Assembly: GCA_002361365.1 (NCBI GenBank)
Contig: DEST01000080.1
Location: 1 to 5,437, forward strand
From: Alphaproteobacteria bacterium UBA3307
Lineage (GTDB): Bacteria > Pseudomonadota > Alphaproteobacteria > RF32 > CAG-239
DNA length: 5,437 bases
Direction: 5' to 3'
Position numbers and translations under genes: made by a program. Below the pieces are notes generated by a model, which saw only the letters and a list, made by a program, of their open reading frames with translations, was not told the origin of the DNA and made no database searches. This document shows, piece by piece, positions 1 to 5,437 of the stretch. The first letter of the stretch is position 1; the number at the start of each line of letters is the position of its first letter.

Positions 1-237
1 GAAATCAGAGGTGTAGGAATTATCGAATATCCTTATAAAACTTCAGTCGAGCCGATTTTATGCATCAATCTGGTTGAAAATATTGAAAAAATCGAAAGAA
101 TGCCAAAAGAACGAACAACCCTTATTTTGGGACTTGAAATTCCGCAAATAGATTTGTATGCTAAGGAAAATTCCGCACCGGAAAAAGTGGTAGCGGTATT
201 ACGTTGCATCAAACAAAGCCGAGGAAAGAAGATATAA
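1..237 (+). CDS. hprK: HPr kinase/phosphorylase, C-terminal 78 residues (partial, 5' end outside window)
   Basis: The reading frame is open from base 1 to a TAA at 235-237 and gives 78 residues. The fragment begins with EIRGVGI, which matches the HprK family signature (E-hydrophobic-RG-hydrophobic-GI) that follows the Walker A kinase core. Further on, ERMPKERTT and a hydrophobic LGLEIP segment match the C-terminal end of the short (about 140-150 residue) alphaproteobacterial HprK, which lacks the N-terminal domain of the Firmicutes enzyme. By family knowledge, HprK phosphorylates HPr or NPr on a serine and can reverse this, acting in the cytoplasm as a control point of the PTS. The P-loop lies outside the window, so catalytic competence cannot be judged. 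The gene ends one base before the mlaE start codon, so the two are probably co-transcribed. Identification rests on the signature motif and overall pattern; a search could still overturn it. Confidence 0.75.
   Translation, partial: EIRGVGIIEYPYKTSVEPILCINLVENIEKIERMPKERTTLILGLEIPQIDLYAKENSAPEKVVAVLRCIKQSRGKKI
221..228 (+). promoter_or_regulatory. Ribosome binding site of mlaE, inside the end of hprK
   Basis: The purine run GAGGAAAG lies within the last codons of hprK, about 10-14 bases before the ATG at 239. The core GAGG is slightly far from the start. No closer ATG, GTG or TTG fits the MlaE reading frame better. The hprK stop and mlaE start are separated by one base, so ribosomes finishing hprK may also re-initiate here. 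Confidence 0.5.
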
Positions 238-238
238 G

Positions 239-1030
239 ATGCTGAAAAAAACTTTGGGAACTTTTTTACAAACATTGGGAAAAGCGCCACTGGCGTTTAT
301 TATAAACTTGGGGTATTTTACGCAGTTTGTGGCTAAATCGGTGTATAACTGTTTTATGCCACCGTTTTATTTCAGATTATTTGGAATGCAGTTTTTGAAT
401 ATCGGCTTTTATTCGTTGCCGGTGGTAGGGTTAACTACTTTGTTTGCCGGTATGGTGATAGCTATTCAAACATATTCCGGCATTTCTGAATATGGGGCAG
501 AAAGTGTTGTTGCCAGCGTGGTGCTGATTTCTGTAACCCGTGAATTGGCTCCGGTTTTGTCGGCACTGATGGTTGCCGGACGTATCGGTGCTGCAATGGC
601 GGCAGAAATCGGGACTATGCGCGTAACCGAACAGATAGATGCCCTGATTACGCTTTCGGCTAATCCGTTCAGATATTTGATAGCACCTCGGATATGGGCG
701 GCAATTATTGTGATGCCGTTATTGGTGCTGTTTGGTGATATTATTGGTATTTTCGGCGGATATTTAGTTGGGGTTTATAAGCTTGATTTTAATCCGGCAA
801 ATTATATCACCAACACAATGGATTTTATGAAATCTACCGATATCATTATGGGAATGGTCAAAGCTGGAGTGTTCGGATTTATTATTTCTGTAATGGGGTG
901 CTATCACGGATATCGTTCAAAAGGCGGAGCACAAGGGGTTGGAGAAGCAACAACCAACGCAGTGGTAACGGCGTCAATTTTGATTTTGATAGCAAACTAT
1001 TTGATTACGGAATTGTTTTTTGCAAGGTAG
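239..1030 (+). CDS. mlaE: MlaE family ABC transporter permease (phospholipid/lipid asymmetry system)
   Basis: This is a 263-residue inner-membrane protein, the normal length for MlaE/YrbE permeases. The family core is clear: RELAPVLSALMVAGRIGAA at residues 101-119, followed by the AAEIGTMRVTEQIDAL stretch (121-136), and a C-terminal GYRSKGGAQGVG segment (225-236). Hydrophobic stretches near 56-78, 88-112, 146-180, 203-222 and 240-260 are the likely membrane segments. In the characterised Mla system, a MlaE dimer is the transmembrane channel that moves phospholipids between the inner membrane and the periplasmic shuttle, powered by MlaF and linked to the MCE protein MlaD. The ATPase follows 9 bases downstream, which supports the pairing. 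No MlaD, MlaB or MlaC gene is in the window. The transported lipid and its direction cannot be read from sequence. Family assignment is firm; the exact Mla role is inferred by homology. Confidence 0.93.
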   Translation: MLKKTLGTFLQTLGKAPLAFIINLGYFTQFVAKSVYNCFMPPFYFRLFGMQFLNIGFYSLPVVGLTTLFAGMVIAIQTYSGISEYGAESVVASVVLISVTRELAPVLSALMVAGRIGAAMAAEIGTMRVTEQIDALITLSANPFRYLIAPRIWAAIIVMPLLVLFGDIIGIFGGYLVGVYKLDFNPANYITNTMDFMKSTDIIMGMVKAGVFGFIISVMGCYHGYRSKGGAQGVGEATTNAVVTASILILIANYLITELFFAR

Positions 1031-1034
1031 GCGG
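1029..1034 (+). promoter_or_regulatory. Ribosome binding site of mlaF, overlapping the mlaE stop
   Basis: AGGCGG matches five of six bases of the AGGAGG consensus and sits 5 bases before the ATG at 1040. Its first two bases are the AG of the mlaE TAG stop (1028-1030). This supports the chosen mlaF start and suggests translational coupling. Confidence 0.6.
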
Positions 1035-1039
1035 TTTAA

Positions 1040-1792
1040 ATGGCAGAAAATAAAATTGAAATCAGAAATTTATATAAGGCGTTTGGTAAAAAAAAGGTTT
1101 TAAACGGCGTTGATTTGGATGTTAAAAAAGGAGAATCGCTGGTGGTTATCGGTGGTTCCGGAACCGGAAAATCGGTACTGATAAAATGTATTCAGGGGCT
1201 GTTGATACCGGATTCAGGTTCAATCAAAATTGATGGCGTTGAAACGGTGGAAACTTCAGAAAATATTCACGAAAAAATGGGAATGCTGTTTCAGGGTGCA
1301 GCATTGTTTGACAGCTTAAGCGTATGGGAAAATGTAGCGTTTGTACCGCTAGGTAAGGGGAAAATGTCTAAAAAAGACGCTAAAACCGAAGCAATCCGTG
1401 TGTTGCGTCAGGTGGGTTTGGCACCGGATGTGGCAGATTTATCACCGGCAGAACTTTCCGGAGGAATGCAAAAGCGCGTTGGTTTGGCACGGGCGATTAT
1501 TACCAAGCCGGAAATTATATTTTTTGATGAACCTACCACCGGATTGGACCCGATTATGGCAGATGTGATTAATGATTTAATTATTGAATCGGCACGCGGA
1601 TTGGGGGCAACTACGCTAACAATTACACACGATATGGCTTCGGCGCGCAAAATTGCCGACCGGATAGCTATGCTCTATCATGGTAAAATTATCTGGATTG
1701 GTACGGTTAAGGAAATGGAAAACTCCGATAATCCGTATTTACAACAATTTATTACCGGTAATGCGCAAGGACCGATACAGGTGGAAGTGTAG
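1040..1792 (+). CDS. mlaF: MlaF family ABC transporter ATP-binding protein
   Basis: This 250-residue cytoplasmic ATPase has every ABC motif intact: Walker A GGSGTGKS (38-45), Q-loop glutamine at 85, signature LSGGM (139-143), Walker B IIFFDEP (159-165) with catalytic Glu164, D-loop GLD (168-170) and switch histidine 197. The signature continues as LSGGMQKRVGLARAI. A methionine after the signature glycines is typical of the MlaF/Mkl group rather than of sugar or peptide importers. The C-terminal NPYLQQFITG (231-240) also resembles the MlaF tail that ends in a conserved QF-x-x-G. It should power the MlaE permease encoded just upstream. Length and start are normal. The gene is 5 bases from radA. 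The family call is secure; the lipid substrate is inferred from the neighbour. Confidence 0.93.
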   Translation: MAENKIEIRNLYKAFGKKKVLNGVDLDVKKGESLVVIGGSGTGKSVLIKCIQGLLIPDSGSIKIDGVETVETSENIHEKMGMLFQGAALFDSLSVWENVAFVPLGKGKMSKKDAKTEAIRVLRQVGLAPDVADLSPAELSGGMQKRVGLARAIITKPEIIFFDEPTTGLDPIMADVINDLIIESARGLGATTLTITHDMASARKIADRIAMLYHGKIIWIGTVKEMENSDNPYLQQFITGNAQGPIQVEV

Positions 1793-1795
1793 GAA
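1791..1795 (+). promoter_or_regulatory. Ribosome binding site of radA, overlapping the mlaF stop
   Basis: AGGAA begins inside the mlaF TAG stop (1790-1792) and ends 2 bases before the radA ATG at 1798. The spacing is very short for a free-standing site, so re-initiation by ribosomes that have just terminated on mlaF is likely. Confidence 0.45.
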
Positions 1796-1797
1796 AA

Positions 1798-3177
1798 ATG
1801 GCTAAAAATTCAACAATGTTTGTCTGTCAGAATTGCGGAGCTACCTATCATAAGTGGCAAGGAAAATGTGATACTTGCGGTGAATGGAATACAATAGTTG
1901 AAGAAGTGTCAAAAGCAGATGGTTTTAGTAAAATAAACTTTAAAAAAGAAGGCCGTATTATTGATTTTGTGCCGCTTAAAGGGACAATGCAAACATATTC
2001 TCGCTTGCAAACCGGAATTGCTGAAATTGATCGCGTTACCGGTGGGGGGTTGGTTCCGGGGTCGGTGATTTTGGTCGGCGGTGACCCCGGAATAGGTAAA
2101 TCAACGCTTTTATTGCAGGTCTGTGCCGGTTTGTCAACAACAGCCGAAAAATATGCTTGTTACTATATTTCAGGAGAAGAAGCAATTGATCAGGTGCGTA
2201 TCAGAGCAAGCCGGCTCGGTTTAGCGGAAAGTCCGGTTAATTTAGCCAGCGCCACTGATGTGCGCAATATTATTACAACGCTTGAAAAAACGGAAGCTAA
2301 GGTGGTAATCATCGATTCAATTCAGACAATGTATCTTGATGAAGTGGAATCAACACCGGGAAGTGTCGGGCAAGTACGGGCGTGCGCTTATGAATTGATA
2401 AAATTGGCAAAGCGGAAAGGATTTGTACTGTTTTTGGTCGGACACGTTACCAAACAAGGAGAAATCGCCGGTCCGCGCGTGTTAGAGCATATGGTTGATA
2501 CGGTGTTGTATTTTGAAGGAGAACGCGGTCACCATTTCCGCATTTTGCGCGCAGTTAAAAATCGGTATGGAGCAACTGATGAAATAGGTGTGTTTGAAAT
2601 GCAGGACAAAGGCTTGGCCGAAGTTGAAAATCCGTCAGCATTGTTTTTGGCAGAACGACAGGGAAATATTTCCGGTTCGTGTGTGTTTGCCGGAATTGAA
2701 GGTTCGCGTCCGTTGCTTGTAGAAATTCAGGCTCTGGTCAGCCCGAGCGGTTATTCTACCCCAAAACGTGCGGTTGTCGGCTGGGATTCTAACAGGCTGT
2801 CGATGATTTTGGCGGTTTTGGAAGCGCGATGCGGTATTAACTTTAGTGCGCACGATGTATATTTAAACATTGCAGGCGGATTAAAGATAAGCGAGCCGGC
2901 CGCAGATCTGGCAGTGGCTATGGCCGTGATTTCATCACTGACTAAAAAGCCGTTGCCTGCTGATATGGTGGTGTTTGGTGAAATCGGACTTTCCGGTGAA
3001 ATAAGGTCGGTGACTCAGGCAAATCTGCGTTTAAAAGAAGCGCATAAGCTAGGTTTTATCAGTGCAATTATTCCCCCTGTTTATGGTAAGGATAAAAAAG
3101 AAAAAGGCTTGAAAAATTATGAACTTTCGTGTTATGAAATAGGACACGTACAACGCTTAATCAATTGGTTTAATTAG
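1798..3177 (+). CDS. radA: DNA repair protein RadA (Sms), branch-migration helicase
   Basis: This is a 459-residue protein with the full RadA architecture and the usual family length. It starts with a four-cysteine zinc finger (Cys10, Cys13, Cys24, Cys27). A RecA-like ATPase follows, with Walker A GGDPGIGKST (94-103) and Walker B VVIIDS (169-174). The RadA-specific KNRYG motif is at 254-258. The C-terminal Lon-protease-like domain runs from about 280 to 459 and includes PSGYSTPKR (316-324) and SEPAADLA (365-372). By family knowledge RadA is a hexameric DNA motor that extends heteroduplex during RecA-mediated recombination and helps process branched intermediates; the Lon-like domain is a structural scaffold, not a protease. 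The gene lies 5 bases after mlaF and 10 bases before cvpA, so it is probably read on the same transcript. All diagnostic residues are present and nothing suggests inactivation. Confidence 0.97.
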   Translation: MAKNSTMFVCQNCGATYHKWQGKCDTCGEWNTIVEEVSKADGFSKINFKKEGRIIDFVPLKGTMQTYSRLQTGIAEIDRVTGGGLVPGSVILVGGDPGIGKSTLLLQVCAGLSTTAEKYACYYISGEEAIDQVRIRASRLGLAESPVNLASATDVRNIITTLEKTEAKVVIIDSIQTMYLDEVESTPGSVGQVRACAYELIKLAKRKGFVLFLVGHVTKQGEIAGPRVLEHMVDTVLYFEGERGHHFRILRAVKNRYGATDEIGVFEMQDKGLAEVENPSALFLAERQGNISGSCVFAGIEGSRPLLVEIQALVSPSGYSTPKRAVVGWDSNRLSMILAVLEARCGINFSAHDVYLNIAGGLKISEPAADLAVAMAVISSLTKKPLPADMVVFGEIGLSGEIRSVTQANLRLKEAHKLGFISAIIPPVYGKDKKEKGLKNYELSCYEIGHVQRLINWFN

Positions 3178-3180
3178 GAG
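3176..3180 (+). promoter_or_regulatory. Ribosome binding site of cvpA, overlapping the radA stop
   Basis: AGGAG is a strong Shine-Dalgarno match placed 7 bases before the ATG at 3188. Its first two bases are the AG of the radA TAG stop (3175-3177). It fixes the cvpA start and suggests coupling to radA translation. Confidence 0.65.
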
Positions 3181-3187
3181 CAGAATT

Positions 3188-4126
3188 ATGGAACAACTGA
3201 ATAATGTAGATGTTATTTTTTTGATTATTGCCGGAATTTCCGCATTGGTCGGAATAGCTCGCGGTATGACAAAAGAGATTTTATCCATTTGCGGCTGGGT
3301 GCTGGCTGCGGCAGCACTGTTTTATTTGGTGCCATTGACAACACCGTATATGGAACAGTATGTTACCTCTAAATGGTTGGCAAATATTGTTGCCGGTATG
3401 GTAATTTTGTTGGTTTTTTGTATTGTGTGGATTTTGACGGTGGACAAATTGGCATCTCTGATACGCTCCAGTAAACTTAGTGCGTTGGACCGGATTTTTG
3501 GCTTTGTATTCGGATTGGCTCGCGGGGCACTGATTGTTATCTTAATTGCGTTGTTGATTTCTACCCTTATGCCGGAAGATTCTAAAAAAGGCGTTTTTGA
3601 AAAATCCATATTGTTTAAACAGGCAAATGCCGCTGTAGAACCACTGAAAGAGATGATACCGCAAAGTTGGGTCGAGGCGTTTAAGGCGCAAAGTGAACGT
3701 TTCGGTTTGAGTAAAAAATCAGAGGTTGCAACCACAGAAAATGCTAAAGATGCGGAATCTGTTGAAGATAGAGTAAAGCCTAAAGAGAAAGAGACGGAAG
3801 AGGCTAAAGATAAGATTCAAAAAACCAAAGATGAAGCTAATGATGTTGATTCTCAAGCAGAAGATGAAGCAAAATCTCCGGAAGAAACTCCGACAGAAAC
3901 TCAAGGTTTGAAAGAAACGTTAAAAGCCATCAGTAACAATCGTGAAGTTCTGAAAAAAAGCGGAGAGGTTTTGTTTAATCAGTTGGCTCAACCGAAAACT
4001 TCCGAAAATGCGGACGGCGAAAATTCTATGGATTTAGATGATTTGGTTTCGGATTTAGATAAGTTGCTTGACGTGCTTGATGAAAAAGTTGTTGAAACCG
4101 ATACAACTGCTCCGAAAAGCAAATAA
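3188..4126 (+). CDS. cvpA: CvpA family inner-membrane protein with a long charged C-terminal tail
   Basis: The protein has 312 residues, clearly longer than the roughly 160-200 common for CvpA. The N-terminal part (1-130) is the CvpA domain, with four hydrophobic segments near 8-24, 32-50, 64-84 and 103-127. It carries the family motifs GIARG (22-26), followed by Glu30, and LDRIFGFVFGLARG (100-113). CvpA was named for colicin V production; in other bacteria it has been tied to envelope homeostasis and bile-salt resistance, but its mechanism is unsettled. Residues 175-240 are a lysine/glutamate-rich, low-complexity and probably disordered linker. Two possible helices follow, near 239-267 and an acidic one at 281-302 (DLDDLVSDLDKLLDVLDEK, from 282). 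The gene is the last of the plus-strand string and is followed by a hairpin terminator. The purF gene that often follows cvpA is not here. Family call is good for the membrane half; the tail is of unknown role. Confidence 0.85.
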   Translation: MEQLNNVDVIFLIIAGISALVGIARGMTKEILSICGWVLAAAALFYLVPLTTPYMEQYVTSKWLANIVAGMVILLVFCIVWILTVDKLASLIRSSKLSALDRIFGFVFGLARGALIVILIALLISTLMPEDSKKGVFEKSILFKQANAAVEPLKEMIPQSWVEAFKAQSERFGLSKKSEVATTENAKDAESVEDRVKPKEKETEEAKDKIQKTKDEANDVDSQAEDEAKSPEETPTETQGLKETLKAISNNREVLKKSGEVLFNQLAQPKTSENADGENSMDLDDLVSDLDKLLDVLDEKVVETDTTAPKSK

Positions 4127-4146
4127 AACAGTGTCGTTTATCTTTC

Positions 4147-4182
4147 AAAAAAAACTGCCGAATATATACACGGCAGTTTTTT
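4147..4182. terminator. Rho-independent terminator, probably bidirectional, between convergent genes
   Basis: AAAACTGCCG (4151-4160) is a perfect inverted repeat of CGGCAGTTTT (4171-4180), with a 10-base loop. The pairing extends by two more A-T pairs on the outside (4149-4182). The plus strand has six T at 4177-4182, and an A-run at 4147-4154 becomes an eight-U run on the minus-strand transcript. The hairpin can therefore end both the cvpA transcript (stop at 4126) and the converging sua5 transcript (stop at 4246). Confidence 0.9.
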
Positions 4183-4245
4183 AGTTTGTAAAATTACACT
4201 TCAAAAGGCAATAAGAGCAAATTATTTTGTTTTATTTATTTGAGC

Positions 4246-5187
4246 TTATTTATACGAAGCACGTTGCAAACGGTCGTTTATGGCTAGACCTAAGCCAGTT
4301 GTCGGAATTGGGGCAACGGCAATTTTTCCGGATTTAGCGGCAGAATCGGCCAAACGCAGATAGGCAAAAAGATTAGCTGCCGCTTCTTTTAAATCTCCGC
4401 TTGGACTAAGGTTTAAATTACCATTGAGCGAACCAAATCCGATGTAATATTCATCCGATTCCGGTGTTGTAATATTTATGCGTAGAGTATTATGCGGTGC
4501 ATAATGACGTAGCATTTGCCCCGGTGCGGTCGGTAAATTTGGGTCGCCGCCGGATAGCAAAACTTTTTCACCCAAAAATTCCTCAATATCTTCTTTGGCT
4601 GTACCTCCGGCGCGTAACATTACAATGTTTTTACCTGTCAGGTCAATGATGGTTGATTCCACTCCGACTTTACAAGCACCGCCATCTAAAATCATATCAA
4701 CCTTATCACCTAAACCGTCGGCAACGTGTTCTGCCGTAGTGGGACTTACCGATTGATATTTGTTGGCGGAAGGCGCAACAATCGGTACACCGCTGCGACG
4801 GATTAAATCCAGCGCAATCGGATGATTAGGCATTCTGACAGTAAGAGTACGTAAACCCGAACAGGCCAAATCTATACTCGGGTTTTCTTCAATGCGCCGT
4901 AAAACAAACGTCAGCGGACCGGGCCAGAAATGTTTGGCCAGAGCGAAAACACGCTCGTCGGTGGCGGCATATTCTTTTAAAAAATCAATCTCAGCAATAT
5001 GAGATATTAACGGGTCAAAATGCGGACGTTGTTTAGCGGCAAAAATTGCGGCTACGGCCTTTGCATTGTAAACATTTGCACCTAAACCATACACAGTTTC
5101 GGTCGGAAAAGCCACCAGACCGCCATTTTTAATAGTGGCAGCAGCTTTTTGCATATTTTGATGAGTGTTTTGATAAATATTATTCAT
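4246..5187 (-). CDS. tsaC (sua5): L-threonylcarbamoyladenylate synthase, two-domain Sua5 type
   Basis: This 313-residue cytoplasmic enzyme makes threonylcarbamoyl-AMP from threonine, bicarbonate and ATP, the first step of the tRNA modification t6A at position 37; TsaB, TsaD and TsaE then transfer the group. The YrdC domain covers about residues 12-197, with FPTETVYGLGA (27-37), the KxR motif (Lys52, Arg54), APSAN (138-142) and ESTIIDL (177-183). A PGQMLRHYAP linker (222-231) leads to the C-terminal Sua5 domain (about 235-310). That domain marks the long Sua5 form rather than the short TsaC form. The start at 5187 is 4 bases after the stop of the upstream gene; Met12 is an alternative start just before the YrdC core. 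Neither has a strong ribosome binding site, so coupling to the upstream gene is plausible. All visible motifs are intact. Confidence 0.95.
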   Translation of the reverse strand: MNNIYQNTHQNMQKAAATIKNGGLVAFPTETVYGLGANVYNAKAVAAIFAAKQRPHFDPLISHIAEIDFLKEYAATDERVFALAKHFWPGPLTFVLRRIEENPSIDLACSGLRTLTVRMPNHPIALDLIRRSGVPIVAPSANKYQSVSPTTAEHVADGLGDKVDMILDGGACKVGVESTIIDLTGKNIVMLRAGGTAKEDIEEFLGEKVLLSGGDPNLPTAPGQMLRHYAPHNTLRINITTPESDEYYIGFGSLNGNLNLSPSGDLKEAAANLFAYLRLADSAAKSGKIAVAPIPTTGLGLAINDRLQRASYK

Positions 5188-5191
5188 TGTC

Positions 5192-5437
5192 TTAAAAATT
5201 AAAAATTCTACTTAAAGCATAATCAAGTTCATTATCGGTATAAGTATCTAAAACCGAAAAATCGTTACGGTCGATAATTTGGTATTGCATTGTAATGGTG
5301 TTATAGCACAGTAAATCAAAATCATTATATCCTAACAGAATGGTATTTTTCGGCTTAGACATTTGTTCGTTTTTATCGATAATATCCAAATCATCATCAA
5401 TGGTTGCGCCAAACAGATAAGCCCCGTCAAATTTAAG
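5192..5437 (-). CDS. SUKH/SMI1-KNR4-like domain protein, C-terminal 81 residues (partial, 5' end outside window)
   Basis: The minus-strand frame is open from the right edge to the TAA at 5194-5192, giving 81 residues. A TTG at 5389-5387 could be taken as a start, but the codons before it also read as good protein (LKFDGAYLFGATIDDD), so the gene most likely begins outside the window. The pattern resembles the C-terminal half of SUKH proteins, in particular the YrhA-like group. It has an FDGAYLFG turn, an acidic segment then DIIDKNEQ, a strand ILLGYNDFDLLCYN, YQIIDRNDF, and a final helix LDYALSRIF. No membrane segment is visible. SUKH proteins are often immunity proteins against polymorphic or contact-dependent toxins, but others have unrelated roles and no toxin gene is in view. 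It lies 4 bases upstream of sua5 and probably shares its transcript. The assignment comes from pattern memory, without a profile search. Confidence 0.55.
   Translation of the reverse strand, partial: LKFDGAYLFGATIDDDLDIIDKNEQMSKPKNTILLGYNDFDLLCYNTITMQYQIIDRNDFSVLDTYTDNELDYALSRIFNF

Noticed and set aside
33..290. 85-codon minus-strand open frame across the hprK/mlaE junction
   Set aside because: It overlaps two coding regions supported by family motifs and has no recognisable domain.
239..3177. Frequent CCGG tetramers (for example in TTCCGG, ACCGGT and GCCGG contexts)
   Set aside because: They fall in frame at codon pairs such as GCC-GGN, TCC-GGN, ACC-GGN and CCG-GNN in glycine-rich proteins, so codon preference explains them better than a recognition site. 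I did not count them against expectation.
1798..3177. Possible protease function from the Lon-like C-terminal domain of RadA
   Set aside because: This domain is a standard non-proteolytic part of RadA, and the KNRYG motif and zinc finger identify the protein as RadA.
3322..3735. 137-codon minus-strand open frame inside cvpA
   Set aside because: It lies entirely antisense to the well-supported CvpA domain, has no recognisable domain, and its composition mirrors the membrane segments on the other strand.
4211..4249. AT-rich inverted repeat ATAAG-AG-CAAAT / ATTTG-AG-CTTAT around the sua5 stop
   Set aside because: The two 5-base arms are split by a 2x2 mismatch, the loop is 15 bases, and there is no U-tract after it on the minus strand. 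It is much weaker than the 4147-4182 hairpin and probably chance in AT-rich spacer.
5192..5389. A complete 65-residue minus-strand protein starting at the TTG at 5389-5387
   Set aside because: The frame stays open for 16 more codons to the window edge, and those codons read as part of the same fold (FDGAYLFG and an acidic run). The TTG is therefore more likely an internal leucine of a longer gene.

Overview
The window reads as ordinary, gene-dense chromosome from a low-GC Gram-negative bacterium. The order mlaE-mlaF-radA-cvpA, preceded by a short-type HPr kinase, is typical of Alphaproteobacteria. The AT-rich codon use would suit an uncultured gut- or host-associated alphaproteobacterial lineage. 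The lineage is inferred from gene order and protein style only; no rRNA or marker search was possible.

Layout: positions 1-4126 are one tightly packed plus-strand gene string. It holds the 3' end of hprK (1-237), mlaE (239-1030), mlaF (1040-1792), radA (1798-3177) and cvpA (3188-4126). Gaps between genes are 1 to 10 bases. At three consecutive junctions the TAG stop codon of one gene is part of the Shine-Dalgarno sequence of the next, so the string is very likely one translationally coupled operon. A strong, nearly symmetrical hairpin at about 4147-4182 ends it. Two genes converge on it from the minus strand: a two-domain Sua5-type threonylcarbamoyl-AMP synthase (5187-4246) and, 4 bases upstream of it, the 3' part of a gene that runs off the right edge (5437-5192). 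I read that last gene as a SUKH/SMI1-KNR4 (YrhA-like) domain protein.

How the genes may work together: MlaE and MlaF form the inner-membrane core of a phospholipid-trafficking ABC transporter. CvpA is an inner-membrane protein linked in other bacteria to envelope integrity. RadA is a DNA branch-migration helicase. HprK is a regulatory kinase of the nitrogen-type PTS. Sua5 makes the intermediate for the universal tRNA modification t6A. Apart from an envelope theme (MlaE, MlaF, CvpA), the shared operon looks like conserved co-expression rather than one pathway. Two expected partners are missing here: the MCE-domain protein MlaD and, after cvpA, purF.

I found no tRNA, rRNA, CRISPR array, insertion sequence or obvious new system. 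The points most worth a second look are the SUKH-like gene at the right edge, whose left-out neighbours could include a toxin, the nested stop/ribosome-binding-site junctions, and the long charged C-terminal tail of CvpA.
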